Source: JAPPHY01 sp034423135 (GTDB lineage: Bacteria > Chloroflexota > Dehalococcoidia > Lucifugimonadales > UBA2985). From it: a DNA stretch of 64,000 bases. The position numbers and the translations under genes were made by a program. Each line of letters opens with the position of its first letter. The stretch's first letter is position 1. Of this stretch, positions 9,207 through 17,747 are shown one piece after another. The stretch lies in NCBI GenBank assembly GCA_034423135.1, contig DAOUJC010000014.1, forward strand, positions 54,176 to 118,175, in the 5' to 3' direction. The notes beneath the pieces were generated by a model that made no database searches, was not told the DNA's origin, and worked only from the letters and a program-made list of their open reading frames with translations.

Positions 9207-9743
9207 ATGCGATTCAACGTGTCCCAGCTGCTCAAGGAAGGCGTCGGAGCGCGCAGAAGCTATGCCTTCGACGAGACCTTGGAGCCCCTGGCCGAGACCG
9301 GCACTACCCGCGTAAAAGGCAGCATGACCGTCATGCGCATCGACAAGGGCGTGTGGGCCAGCGGCTCCATCGAGACCAACGCCTTCAGCGCATGCGCCCG
9401 CTGCCTGACGCCCGTGGAGCACCCCGTGCGGTTCCTGGTGGACGAGGAGTTTCTCCCCACCGTGACCATAGACTCCGGGACCCCGCAGGCCGTCAAGAGC
9501 GCGCAGGCAGCCAGGGAGGGGATGTTCACGCTGGACTCCCACCACAACCTTGACCTGACCGAGGCCGTCAGGCAGTATGTCATCATCAATCTGCCCATGA
9601 AGCCACTCTGCCGGCGGGACTGCGCCGGACTGTGCGCTTCCTGCGGCCACAACCTCAACGACCACCAGTGCGGCTGCTCAGCCGGCGCGGACGCCCGATG
9701 GGGCCCTCTGCTGGACCTGCTGATAGCCGGCGGCAGGGGATAA
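9207..9743 (+). CDS. DUF177/YceD family protein
   Basis: A 178-aa protein of the YceD family, whose genes almost always sit directly before rpmF. In plants and E. coli the family is linked to 23S rRNA accumulation and ribosome assembly. Four Cys near ACARCLTP (about residue 65) and a C-terminal cluster CRRDCAGLCASCGHN (about 135-150) suggest a metal-binding ribbon. The ATG at 9207 with GGAG 7 nt upstream is chosen over a TTG at 9177. It is the first gene after a consensus promoter and is followed 13 bp later by rpmF. Confidence 0.88.
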   Translation: MRFNVSQLLKEGVGARRSYAFDETLEPLAETGTTRVKGSMTVMRIDKGVWASGSIETNAFSACARCLTPVEHPVRFLVDEEFLPTVTIDSGTPQAVKSAQAAREGMFTLDSHHNLDLTEAVRQYVIINLPMKPLCRRDCAGLCASCGHNLNDHQCGCSAGADARWGPLLDLLIAGGRG

Positions 9744-9756
9744 ACGGAGGATATTC

Positions 9757-9960
9757 ATGGGAGCGCTCCCGAAGAAGAAGAGGACCAGATCGCGCATAGG
9801 GCACCGGAAGATTGCATACCGCCTGTACGTGCCGCAGCTCAGCCGTTGCCCGCAGTGCCCCAGCATGCGCAGGCCGCATCGCGTGTGCGACGCGTGCGGC
9901 TACTACAACGGGCGAGAGGTCATTATAAAGGGGGAGGCCGGGCAGGCAGCGGGCGGCTAG
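9757..9960 (+). CDS. rpmF: Ribosomal protein bL32
   Basis: A 67-aa large-subunit ribosomal protein. The N-terminus (MGALPKKKRTRSR) is basic and typical. Two CxxC pairs (CPQC and CDAC) form the zinc-ribbon variant of bL32, so this is the zinc-dependent paralogue type. A GGAGGAT Shine-Dalgarno lies upstream. Genes for DUF177 before it and fabD after it match the common bacterial order around fatty-acid synthesis genes. Confidence 0.95.
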   Translation: MGALPKKKRTRSRIGHRKIAYRLYVPQLSRCPQCPSMRRPHRVCDACGYYNGREVIIKGEAGQAAGG

Positions 9961-10006
9961 CCGCCGGCTGACAGACGGGCAATCGCCCACACCGGCCCGC
10001 AATCGT

Positions 10007-10963
10007 ATGGCCAGCAACACTTCAGCAGCAAGAGTGGCTTTCCTGTTCCCCGGACAGGGTGCGCAGGCCGTCGGCATGGGCCTGGACCTCTACCGTGAGT
10101 CGCCCGCGGCCAAGGCCGTCATCGACGAGGTGGACGAGGCGCTCGGTGCTTCTCTATCTACCATCATCTTCGAGGGGCCGGAAGAGGAGCTCCGACGCAC
10201 CGTCAACACCCAGCCGGGGATCATGGCCGTCAGCCTGGCCTGCCTGCGTGCGATGGAGGAGACGCTCGGCGAATCGCTGATGCCGTCGCCGTCCCTGGTG
10301 GCCGGCCACAGCCTGGGCGAGTACACCTCGCTCGTGGCCGCCGGAGCGCTGAGCGCAGCGGACGGCGTGCGCCTGGTGCGGGAGCGCGGCCGGCTGATGC
10401 AGTACGCGGCGGAGATGTCGGAGGGCGCAATGGCCGCCATCCTGAGCATGGAGGACGCCGCCCTGGAGGAGATCTGCCGGGAAACGGACACGGAGATCTC
10501 CAACATGAACACGCCGGACCAGACGGTCATCAGCGGAGCCAGGGCCGCAGTTGAGCGGGCTATGGAGCTTGCCAACGAGCGCGGCGCCCGCAGGACCGTT
10601 CCGTTGCCGGTGGCGGGAGCTTTCCACTCGCGGCTCATGCAGCCCGCGCAGGAGGGGTTGGACGCCGCGGTCGCAGGCGTCACTATGAGCGACCCGACCG
10701 TTCCCATCGTTGCCAACTGCACCGGCACGCCGATATCCACCGCCGACGAGATTCGCAACGAGCTCACCACGGGCCTGTGCAGCTGCGTGCGGTGGAAGGA
10801 CTGCGTACAGCACATGCTGCAGTCCGGCATAAACGTCTTTTACGAGATAGGTCCGGGCAGGATACTGACCGGCACGGTCAAGCGTATGGAGCCGGACGCG
10901 GAGGTATTCAACGTCGGCGACGTGGAGGGCCTGCGGCAGCTTGCGGAGGCTCTCCGAGGCTGA
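10007..10963 (+). CDS. fabD: Malonyl-CoA:ACP transacylase
   Basis: The enzyme loads malonyl units from CoA onto acyl carrier protein for fatty-acid synthesis. The protein is 318 aa. The N-terminal FPGQGAQ oxyanion motif is at about residue 14, the nucleophile elbow GHSLGEY places the catalytic Ser at 102, and GAFHS supplies the catalytic His near 206. Length is normal. plsX and fabH, which often precede fabD, are not present here. acpP, its direct partner, lies two genes downstream in the same operon. Confidence 0.95.
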   Translation: MASNTSAARVAFLFPGQGAQAVGMGLDLYRESPAAKAVIDEVDEALGASLSTIIFEGPEEELRRTVNTQPGIMAVSLACLRAMEETLGESLMPSPSLVAGHSLGEYTSLVAAGALSAADGVRLVRERGRLMQYAAEMSEGAMAAILSMEDAALEEICRETDTEISNMNTPDQTVISGARAAVERAMELANERGARRTVPLPVAGAFHSRLMQPAQEGLDAAVAGVTMSDPTVPIVANCTGTPISTADEIRNELTTGLCSCVRWKDCVQHMLQSGINVFYEIGPGRILTGTVKRMEPDAEVFNVGDVEGLRQLAEALRG

Positions 10964-11048
10964 ATCGCCCTCTGGCCCGGCGTCACCGGCGGACCGCCTC
11001 AACCGGGTTCTTTAACAATCTAGCAGGATCAGCGCGGGGTCGAGAGAG

Positions 11049-11492
11049 ATGGCGGATGACGGGTTCGTCCCGGCCAGGCACATGGCGAGGATCGCAGCCT
11101 TTCAGGTCCTCTACGAGGTGGACTGCGTGAACCACCCGCTGGACGAGGTGTGCAAGCGTCACCTGGACGGCCTGCGCCTCTCCGGGGAGGCGGCGGCCTT
11201 TGCAGAGGGGCTTGTGGACGGCGTGCAGGACAACAGGGCCTACATCGACGGCGTCATCTCCTCGCTGGCGCCCACGTGGCCCGTGTCGCAGCTCTCGATA
11301 GTGGACCGCAGCCTGCTCAGGCTGGCCCTGCTTGAGCTGCTGGTCGAGAGGACGACACCGCCCAAGGTGGTCATCAACGAGACGGTGGAGCTGGCCAAGC
11401 AGTACGGCAGCGACGGCTCGCCAAGGTTCATCAACGGGGTACTTGGCTCGGCGGCGGCAATGAGCGAGGCCCTGAACGGCACAAACGAATAG
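11049..11492 (+). CDS. nusB: Transcription antitermination factor NusB
   Basis: A 147-aa all-helical RNA-binding protein. With NusE (S10) it binds boxA of rRNA leaders and supports antitermination and rRNA processing. The N-terminal RHMARIAAFQVLYEVD and the C-terminal PPKVVINETVELAKQYGSD with FINGVLGS are family hallmarks. A GAGAGAG ribosome-binding sequence abuts the start. The placement between fabD and acpP ties ribosome synthesis to fatty-acid synthesis in one transcript. Confidence 0.94.
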   Translation: MADDGFVPARHMARIAAFQVLYEVDCVNHPLDEVCKRHLDGLRLSGEAAAFAEGLVDGVQDNRAYIDGVISSLAPTWPVSQLSIVDRSLLRLALLELLVERTTPPKVVINETVELAKQYGSDGSPRFINGVLGSAAAMSEALNGTNE

Positions 11493-11522
11493 AGACACAA
11501 CAGCACTCACAGGAGGTTCCGG

Positions 11523-11783
11523 GTGGCAACAGTTCTAGAGCGAGTACAGAAGATCGTGGCGGAGAGGCTTGGCGTAGACGAGTCGGCAGTGGTGCCTGAG
11601 GCGTCGTTTACGGAGGACCTCGAGGCCGATTCGCTGGACCTGGTGGACCTCATCCTTGCGTTCCAGGACGAGTTCAGCACGGACGACAACCCGATAGAGA
11701 TCTCCGACGAGGACGCGGAGTCGCTTCTGACCGTGCAGGACGCCATCACGTACCTCACCGGCCGCGGCGTCGCCGACGAGTAG
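11523..11783 (+). CDS. acpP: Acyl carrier protein
   Basis: An 86-aa acidic four-helix protein. The phosphopantetheine attachment motif EADSLDLVDL places the modified Ser at residue 37. It carries growing acyl chains for the type II fatty-acid synthase and receives malonate from FabD. The GTG start at 11523 is preceded by AGGAGGTT. It is the last gene of the operon. No strong terminator is visible after it, only a weak GC-rich stem near 11808-11822. Confidence 0.95.
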   Translation: MATVLERVQKIVAERLGVDESAVVPEASFTEDLEADSLDLVDLILAFQDEFSTDDNPIEISDEDAESLLTVQDAITYLTGRGVADE

Positions 11784-11921
11784 CGGCGAGCCTCAGGAAC
11801 CGTTACTTAGGCTAAGGCCTGCCCCCTACCGTCATTGCGGCGTCCGCCGCAATTCAGAGGGGCGAGGGGATGGATTTCTGCCTAGGCAGGAATGGTCGGC
11901 CGTGAAGTAGTCAACCGACTG

Positions 11922-11961
11922 CCCCGCTCAAATGGTTCGACAGGGCTCACCATGAGCGGGG
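11922..11961. repeat. Palindromic intergenic repeat copy
   Basis: CCCCGCTCA and a near-perfect complementary arm enclose a core related to GGTTCGACAGG. The unit matches the family at 14239-14530 and 18899-18994. It lies between the convergent acpP and proS genes, where it could act as a bidirectional stem-loop terminator. Confidence 0.75.
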
Positions 11962-11978
11962 TGCCCGGACGCCGCCCC

Positions 11979-13676
11979 CTACCCTTCCAGCAGCGCCTTG
12001 ACCGCCTCTGCCACGCTTGCAAGCTCCACGGCGCGGCCCTGTGGCTCATCGCGGAGCCGCACCTCCGCGGCGCCCTCGCGCAGCCCGCGAGGGCCAACCA
12101 CCACCCGAACAGGCAGCCCCATCAGGTCGGCGTCGTTGAACTTCACGCCGGCCGACTCCACGCGGTCGTCGTACAGCGTCTCGAGGCCCGCCTCCACCAG
12201 CTGCGCGTACAGGTCACCGGCGGCCTGCGAGACCTCCGGGTCGTCCACGTTCAGCGCCGCCAGGTACACCTGAAAGGGAGCGATTGACGCCGGGAAGACG
12301 ATGCCCTTCTCGTCATTGTTCTGCTCGATGGCCGCAGCCAGCAGCCGCCCGACACCGATGCCGTAGCACCCCATGATGATTGGCTTCTGCGCGCCGTCGC
12401 TGTCCAGGTAGGTGGCCTCCAGTGATTCGCTGTAAAACGTCCCCAGCTTGAACACGTGGCCCACCTCGATCGCCCTGCTGGCCTGCAGCGACGAGTCGCA
12501 CCGCGCGCAGCCGTGGCCGGCCTGCGCCATGGCGATGTCCGCGATCACGTCCGGCTGTATGTCCCGCGGGTAGCAGGCGTTGCGAACGTGGTAGTCGGGC
12601 CGGTTGGCGCCGACGACGAAGTTGGCGCCTGTAGTAATGGAGTCGTCGGCGACGGAGCGCATGCCCTCCAACCCGATGGACGATGCCGAGCCCGCCACCA
12701 GGCCGGCCTCCTCCACCTCCTCAGGCGAGGCCAGACGCAACTCGCGGCATCCGAGGAGCCGGCTCAGCTTGATCTCGTTCACCTCCAGGTCGCCGCGTAT
12801 GGTGACGAACACCACCTCGCCATCGCAGGCGTAGAAGACGGCCTTGAGCGTCTTGGAAGCGGGAATGCCCAGGTGCACACCCAGGTCCTCGATGGTCTTC
12901 ATGCCGGGCGTGTGAATCTCCTCCAGCGGCAGCGGCTCCTCCGGCTCCAGCGCAGGCTTCATGCTCTCCGCTCGCTCCGCATTGGCCGCGTAGTTGCAGC
13001 CGTAGCAATGGATGAGCAGGTCCTCCCCGCTTTCGGCGGGCAGCAGGAACTCGTGGGACTCCTTGCCCCCGATTGCTCCGCTGTCGGCCTCCGCCATCAC
13101 GGCGTTCAGGCCGCACCGGCGATAGATGTTGCGGTAGGCCTGCACCATGGCGTCGTAGCTGCGGTCCAGCCCTTCCTCGTCGGCGTCGAAGCTGTAGGCG
13201 TCCTTCATGTCGAACTCACGCACGCGGATGAGGCCGGCGCGCGGACGAGGCTCGTCGCGGAACTTGGTCTGGATCTGGTAGAGGATCTGCGGCAGGTCGC
13301 GATAGCTGTGGACGTTGGCCTTGACCGTGAGGGTGACCACCTCCTCGTGCGTGGGGGCCATTACCAGCGAGCGCTCACGGCGGTCCCTCAGCCCGAAGAG
13401 CGTCTGGCCCATCGCCTCCGCACGGCCGGTGGACTCCCACAGCTCCAACGGATGAAGCGCGGGCATGCGCAGCTCGTGGCTGCCCGCCGCGTCCATCTCC
13501 TCCCGGATGATGTTCTCTATCTTGCGGAGGGAGCGCCAGGCGAGCGGCATGTAGGTGTACACGCCGGAGGCCACCTGCCGGATCATGCCGGATTTCAGAA
13601 GCAGGCGATGGCTGGAGGTCTCAGCCTCCGCGGGCTCCTCCCGCAGGGTCTTGCCGAAGAAGGCTGTCATTCGCAT
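11979..13676 (-). CDS. proS: Prolyl-tRNA synthetase, bacterial type with editing domain
   Basis: A class II synthetase of 565 aa that charges tRNA-Pro. The catalytic core is at about residues 20-200, with MAPTHEEVVT and the motif-2 loop RDEPRPRAGLIRVREF. A YbaK-like editing insert follows at about 225-390 (from LEEIHTPGMKTIEDL to the GANRPDYH region), which clears mischarged Ala. The anticodon-binding domain is C-terminal. This is the longer bacterial ProS form and not the archaeal-type form. The start is the ATG at 13676. The zinc-ribbon gene lies 10 bp upstream on the same strand. Confidence 0.95.
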   Translation of the reverse strand: MRMTAFFGKTLREEPAEAETSSHRLLLKSGMIRQVASGVYTYMPLAWRSLRKIENIIREEMDAAGSHELRMPALHPLELWESTGRAEAMGQTLFGLRDRRERSLVMAPTHEEVVTLTVKANVHSYRDLPQILYQIQTKFRDEPRPRAGLIRVREFDMKDAYSFDADEEGLDRSYDAMVQAYRNIYRRCGLNAVMAEADSGAIGGKESHEFLLPAESGEDLLIHCYGCNYAANAERAESMKPALEPEEPLPLEEIHTPGMKTIEDLGVHLGIPASKTLKAVFYACDGEVVFVTIRGDLEVNEIKLSRLLGCRELRLASPEEVEEAGLVAGSASSIGLEGMRSVADDSITTGANFVVGANRPDYHVRNACYPRDIQPDVIADIAMAQAGHGCARCDSSLQASRAIEVGHVFKLGTFYSESLEATYLDSDGAQKPIIMGCYGIGVGRLLAAAIEQNNDEKGIVFPASIAPFQVYLAALNVDDPEVSQAAGDLYAQLVEAGLETLYDDRVESAGVKFNDADLMGLPVRVVVGPRGLREGAAEVRLRDEPQGRAVELASVAEAVKALLEG

Positions 13677-13686
13677 CGGCTTGCCC

Positions 13687-14133
13687 CTATCGGAACAGGC
13701 CCTTCATGCGGTCGCCGAAGGACTTGGACTTGAACCGTCTCAGCATGCCGGCCCACTCGGCCTCCGCGTCCCCGGATCGCTTCAGGTCCTTCACGCGCTG
13801 CTTCATGATCTCCAGCACACGCTTCTCCTCGCCGCTGTCCAGCCAGAAGCCGCACTGCTTTGGGCAGAAGTCCAACTCCAGGTTGAAGGCCCGATAGTGG
13901 AACATCTGCATCTCGACATCGCAGGTGGGGCAGCGTAGGTCGCCTGCGAATGAGCGGAACATCAGCGAGCCCTTCAATTCGTCATCGTCCATAGCACGAT
14001 CTTCTAGCCGGTCGAGCTCGTCGTACTCCAGCCACATGCCCTTGCAGGTGGAGCAGCGGTCCACCTCGATGTCCTTGAACTTCTCGACTGTCAATGTGGA
14101 CGGGCACCTTGGACAGACCAAACTGTTTCTCAC
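13687..14133 (-). CDS. TFIIB-type zinc-ribbon protein
   Basis: A 148-aa protein with two tandem zinc-ribbon units of the zf-TFIIB family. The first is CPRCP...CSTCKGMWLEYDEL (about residues 7-42); the second is CPTCD...CPKQCGFWLDSGE (about 68-102). The C-terminus is a basic helix. Such proteins are presumed nucleic-acid or protein binding, and no specific role is established. It is 10 bp upstream of proS in the same direction, so the two are probably co-transcribed. Confidence 0.85.
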   Translation of the reverse strand: MRNSLVCPRCPSTLTVEKFKDIEVDRCSTCKGMWLEYDELDRLEDRAMDDDELKGSLMFRSFAGDLRCPTCDVEMQMFHYRAFNLELDFCPKQCGFWLDSGEEKRVLEIMKQRVKDLKRSGDAEAEWAGMLRRFKSKSFGDRMKGLFR

Positions 14134-14238
14134 AACCTGACCCCCCTTCTGCGGAGAGACGCCCAGTATCCGATACTCGGCATATTATCGCCCGATGGTG
14201 CGGTTGTCAATGAATGCGCGGAGGAGCGGGCGCCTGGT

Positions 14239-14530
14239 GCCCGCTCGTGGTGAGCCTGTCGAACCATGCGAGCGGGCTCAAGCACGCAACTGCATTCCGC
14301 TCATACCCTTCGACAAGCTCAGGATGAGCGGAATTATGAATCCCGACCGTGGTGAGGCTCTGTGCCCGCTCGTGGTGAGCCAGTGGAACCATGCGAGCGG
14401 GCCCGAAAACGCAACCGCATTCCGCTCTTACCCTTCGACAAGCTCAGGATGAGCGGAATACGAACCCCGACCGTGGTGAGGTTCTGTGCCCGCTCGTGGT
14501 GAGCCTGTCGAACCATGTGAGCGGGCACGC
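14239..14530. repeat. Tandem 124-125 bp repeat built from two palindromic elements
   Basis: Units begin at 14239, 14364 and 14488, each opening with GCCCGCTCGTGGTGAGCC and closing a small palindrome. The first two units also contain a second element (about 14308 and 14432) with the core TTCGACAAGCTCAGGATGAG. Copies differ by only a few bases, so duplication is recent. It is not a CRISPR array: unit length is too great and the intervening sequence is also repeated. Confidence 0.9.
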
Positions 14531-14544
14531 CTAGCCCAAAGGCG

Positions 14545-14940
14545 CTACTGCGTAGTCGGCCAGTGGCCTGACACGGGGAAGGCTTCGTCGTGGCCGGGCC
14601 AGGGAGGCATGGTGACGATCACAAACCTGAGTGGGCCGTCGCCGGTTGTCCTGAACTGGAAGTGAGCGCCAACAGGGATGGACATGCTCACGCCCGGGGC
14701 CACGTCCACGACCCGCTCCTCGTCGCCGAGTTTCCTCCACACCTGCCCGTTGCCCTCAAGAAAGTACCAGACCTCCTCGACTGTCCTGTGAGCTACGGGC
14801 GATGACACCGCTCCCGGGTTCAGGGTGCAGTGCACCATACTCCCGCGGCTTGTCACCGCCAGCAGCCGGATCTCCGAGCCGTCCGGCGCAAGGACGTCCC
14901 GGTCCTTTGGAAGCTCTTTGTAGTCCAGTTCCTGATTCAT
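14545..14940 (-). CDS. Cupin-domain protein
   Basis: A 131-aa single-domain cupin. The two cupin motifs can be traced: AHRTVEEVWYFLEGNGQVW (motif 1, about residues 50-68) and PVGAHFQFRTTGDGPLRFV (motif 2, about 88-106). Such small beta-barrels bind a metal and often act as isomerases, dioxygenases or sensors; the substrate is unknown. The ATG at 14940 (MNQELDYKEL) is preferred over one at 14970, but neither has a convincing Shine-Dalgarno. The 3' end abuts the tandem repeat. Confidence 0.75.
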   Translation of the reverse strand: MNQELDYKELPKDRDVLAPDGSEIRLLAVTSRGSMVHCTLNPGAVSSPVAHRTVEEVWYFLEGNGQVWRKLGDEERVVDVAPGVSMSIPVGAHFQFRTTGDGPLRFVIVTMPPWPGHDEAFPVSGHWPTTQ

Positions 14941-14993
14941 GCCGGTTGACCCGCTACTTAGAACGATCATACCACGCTACGCGCTCGCCACGT

Positions 14994-14999
14994 TATAAT
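14994..14999 (+). promoter_or_regulatory. -10 element before the broken aldo/keto reductase copy
   Basis: TATAAT lies 29 bp before the ATG of the truncated reductase copy at 15029. The intact copy at 16373 has its own TATAAT at 16308-16313, but sequence between promoter and gene differs. No matching -35 box is clear. Confidence 0.45.
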
Positions 15000-15028
15000 G
15001 CGAGGCGCAGTTACCGCACGCAAACATC

Positions 15029-15160
15029 ATGAAGTACCGCAGCGTGGCAGACACCGGAATCGAGGTCTCAGCCGTTGGCCTCGACATGTGGTCGCTCGTA
15101 GGGCCGGAGGCGGCTTGGCGCGATGAGCGCGAGGGACTCGCGCTGCTCAGACCCACTTAG
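15029..15160 (+). pseudogene. 5' fragment of aldo/keto reductase gene
   Basis: The 43 codons from ATG at 15029 match the first part of the intact reductase at 16373 almost base for base up to about codon 38 (MKYRSVADTGIEVSAVGLDM shared). They then diverge and hit a stop at 15158. Identity begins about 11 bp before the ATG (CGCAAACATC). The protein would have no barrel and cannot be active. The break lies 3 bp before the stop codon of the AT-rich CBS-HEPN gene, so that gene's arrival may have cut this copy. Confidence 0.88.
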
Positions 15161-15163
15161 AAA

Positions 15164-16186
15164 TCAGAGAATCCCTATCGACGCCAAATTCTCAAAAAAG
15201 TGGGCAATGTCCCTCAACTTCTGGAAATCATCTTCGGATAGGCCGTCGGGGTTGAAGTGCATTACGTTGTTGCGTATCTGTCTTACAGAGTCCAGATGCT
15301 TGACGAATTCCGCCCGGTCGATATTTGATCCTAGTTCCCCTAGTTTCTCCCAGTTTTTCCTATTCTCTAGGAGCCTGCAATACCCTCCAATGGTAAGGTC
15401 GGCAGAGCCTTCAATAGGTCGACCTTCTTCGGAGGCTGACGCAGCTCGCAACTCCTCAAGGGTGAACTTGCCATGTATGAGATGACGCAGGTGTCCTTCA
15501 ATCTCACCAACGAACAGAAAAGGCCCGGCCAGTTGCATGAACTGAAACGATAGATCAGTTGCGGTAACTATACCAGTGATTCTGTTATCTCCGCCACGGA
15601 CCAGTATGTAACCATGTTCGGCGATCCTTGCTATGGATTCAAAGAGCGGCGCGGTTGCCGGGAGTTCCTCGGCTCTATCCATACATTCCCTCACAAAGTC
15701 ACACTTCCGACCGAGAGCGAGACGTCCGCCAATCGACTTCCAACTAATCACTCCCGACACAACGCGCTCGTTCTTCATCACTGGAAGCTGGGAGTAGTCA
15801 TGCAACTGCATTATGGTGGTTGCTGCACTCAATGGACTATCGGGATCAACTGATGTCGGAACCCTATTGGCGGCTTCCAGTGATCCTATCCGGTGGGTCG
15901 GATCTGACGCTACGTCGGGCTTTGCGGCACTTGGGTCGTCGAGGTCAATCTGAATGGTTACTAAAGAGTCAATCCAACCAATTGCAAAGTCTTTGTCTGT
16001 AACGAGATTGTATTTCTCCAATCCGTTGCGAATATAGCTGTTTATGTAATCTCCGCGCTTCTGATACCCGAACTTACTGATCAATTCGCGGACTGTAACC
16101 TCCACCGGAGTTGGAGCAGCGCCGTTTGCAATGGCATCCTCCATTCCGCTCGAAATGCGTTCCAACCACGCGTATCCACCAGACAC
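15164..16186 (-). CDS. CBS-pair protein with C-terminal HEPN-like RNase motif
   Basis: A 340-aa protein. The N-terminal ~90 residues are predicted helical. A CBS-pair region follows (about 100-230), with QLPVMKNERVVSGVISWKSIG and YILVRGGDNRITGIVTATDLS as the two repeats; such modules bind adenine nucleotides. The C-terminal ~100 residues are helical and contain RNNVMH (305-310), the R-N-x3-H pattern of HEPN ribonucleases. It could be a nucleotide-sensing RNase, which is inference. Base composition is clearly more AT-rich than neighbours, suggesting transfer. It lies between a broken and an intact copy of the same reductase gene. The CBS call is good; HEPN rests on one motif plus fold expectation. 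Confidence 0.7.
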   Translation of the reverse strand: MSGGYAWLERISSGMEDAIANGAAPTPVEVTVRELISKFGYQKRGDYINSYIRNGLEKYNLVTDKDFAIGWIDSLVTIQIDLDDPSAAKPDVASDPTHRIGSLEAANRVPTSVDPDSPLSAATTIMQLHDYSQLPVMKNERVVSGVISWKSIGGRLALGRKCDFVRECMDRAEELPATAPLFESIARIAEHGYILVRGGDNRITGIVTATDLSFQFMQLAGPFLFVGEIEGHLRHLIHGKFTLEELRAASASEEGRPIEGSADLTIGGYCRLLENRKNWEKLGELGSNIDRAEFVKHLDSVRQIRNNVMHFNPDGLSEDDFQKLRDIAHFFENLASIGIL

Positions 16187-16307
16187 AACCGCGTCTCCTA
16201 GCCATTTCCTTCAGTAGTCGTCACCTGGTGCCTATAGTTGTACCATTCAAAACCCTGCATTGGCAAGCATTAGTTAAGGCAACTGTCATGCACACTGGCA
16301 CCTGTAC

Positions 16308-16313
16308 TATAAT
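16308..16313 (+). promoter_or_regulatory. -10 element upstream of aldo/keto reductase
   Basis: TATAAT is followed by a 59-bp leader to the ATG at 16373. The leader contains GGAGGGAA (about 16333-16340), which is too far from the start to serve as its Shine-Dalgarno. No good -35 match is seen. Confidence 0.45.
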
Positions 16314-16372
16314 GCGCGCTGTAACGCAAATGGAGGGAATGTGTAACGCAGCCCACCCCGAACGCAAACATC

Positions 16373-17350
16373 ATGAAGTACCGCAGCGTGGCAGACACCG
16401 GAATCGAGGTCTCAGCCGTCGGCTTGGACATGTGGTCGCTCGCAGGGCCGGAGGCGGCCGGGCGCGACGAGCGCGAGAGCCTAGATGTGCTCAGCGAGGC
16501 CATCGACCTGGGAGTCACCCTCTTCGACACGGCAGACGTCCACGGGCGCGGCTACGGCGAAGAGCTGCTAGCCCGGGCGTTCGGCAGGGGCCGCAGCCGC
16601 TTCGTCGTCTCCACCAAGGCAGGCTACGACTTCTACTCAGTCCCATTCCTGGAGCCGGACGCTGCCCCCGCGCTGGACTTCTCCCCTGCGTACATCCGTC
16701 GCGCCTGCGAGGAGATCCTGAGACGCCTGAAAAGCGACTACATCGACGTGTTCCACCTCCACTTTCCGCCCTGGGAAGCGCTGGAGTCGGACGAGCTTGT
16801 CGAGACGCTGGAGGCGTTGGTGCGGGAGGGCAAGGTGCGCTGCTACGGCGTGGCTGTGGCGTCAGACGCAGAGCGCCTCGACGAAGGTGCGCAGGCAGTT
16901 CGGGAGCGTCGCATCGCCGCCCTGCAGATCGCTCACAACATCCTGTGGCAGGAGCACGCACGGGAACTGGCGCCCGTGGGGCAACCGGACGCGCCGGCGC
17001 TGCTGTGCCGCGCTCCTCACGCCTCCGGCCTGCTGGACGGCGCACTTGACGCGACCGCCGCTCAGCCCGACGCGGATGACCGTCTACAGGAAGGTCTGAA
17101 GAGGCTCCAAATGCTGGACTTCCTGACGCACGAAAGCGACGCTACGCTGGGCCAGGTTGCGCTTCAGTTCGTGTTGTCCGACGTCCGCGTGGCCTCAGCC
17201 CTGCCCATCGTCACGAGCCTGGACAGGCTGCGCGAGTTCGCCGCGGCGGCAGACATGCCGGAGCTTGACTCCTCCACGCTAGCACGCATCAACGAGCTGT
17301 ACGAAGCGGGTTTCGACCCGGAGGGGACAGAGCCAGAGCGGGGAGGCTAG
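16373..17350 (+). CDS. Aldo/keto reductase family oxidoreductase
   Basis: A 325-aa TIM-barrel NADPH-dependent reductase. It shows the family start (GIEVSAVGLDMWSLAG), the LFDTADVHGRGYGEELLARAF segment with catalytic Asp and Tyr equivalents, the STKAGYDF lysine strand, and YIDVFHLHFPP for the catalytic His. Natural substrates are unknown. Two decayed pieces of a close copy flank it: a 5' piece at 15029-15160 and a 3' piece at 18146-18288. The initiating ATG is shared with the 5' piece, which supports the start. Confidence 0.88.
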   Translation: MKYRSVADTGIEVSAVGLDMWSLAGPEAAGRDERESLDVLSEAIDLGVTLFDTADVHGRGYGEELLARAFGRGRSRFVVSTKAGYDFYSVPFLEPDAAPALDFSPAYIRRACEEILRRLKSDYIDVFHLHFPPWEALESDELVETLEALVREGKVRCYGVAVASDAERLDEGAQAVRERRIAALQIAHNILWQEHARELAPVGQPDAPALLCRAPHASGLLDGALDATAAQPDADDRLQEGLKRLQMLDFLTHESDATLGQVALQFVLSDVRVASALPIVTSLDRLREFAAAADMPELDSSTLARINELYEAGFDPEGTEPERGG

Positions 17351-17747
17351 CAGCCCTGCCGGGCCCGTAGCCGATTACGTAGACAACCAGGACTATACGG
17401 GCTACGATAACGTTGCAGAGTTCCGAGAGAAGGTCTGACCACCGTACGGGTTGCTCACCTCAAAAGAGGGCGCCTCGGCGGTCAGACGCACCCAGATTGG
17501 GCTGTTGCGGAAGGACATGCTGATCTTGCGCTTATAGAACATCTCCTCTGCCAAATTCAGCACTCACGTTATGGCTGTCAGGCCGCTCTGAGTGGAACAT
17601 TCGAGAATTGAGCAAGATTAGACTGAAATCGTGCCTGAACAGGCTTGACGAGTGAGACGAGGAATCGTAGATTAGTAGGCTGCCAACTAGGCGGTAGGGA
17701 GCGTAGGTGAACTACACACGCAGGCAGGAAAATCGCAAGGAGGCGAC
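17351..17747. other. Intergenic stretch with gene remnants
   Basis: No convincing gene was found. On the plus strand about 17370-17439 reads as a short open tail (DYVDNQDYTGYDNVAEFREK, then stop), which looks like a 3' gene remnant. On the minus strand a 46-codon frame (17402-17542, MFYKRKISMSFRNSPIW...) has an AGAGGAG directly against its ATG, spacing too tight for good initiation. Neither was recognised. The stretch fits the rearranged character of 15-18.3 kb. Confidence 0.45.

Noticed and set aside
14195..14452. 85-codon plus-strand open frame
   Set aside because: It runs through the tandem repeat; the peptide itself is repetitive and has no RBS.
14239..14530. Possible CRISPR array
   Set aside because: Repeat unit is about 125 bp with conserved inner sequence; no unique spacers and no cas genes in the window.
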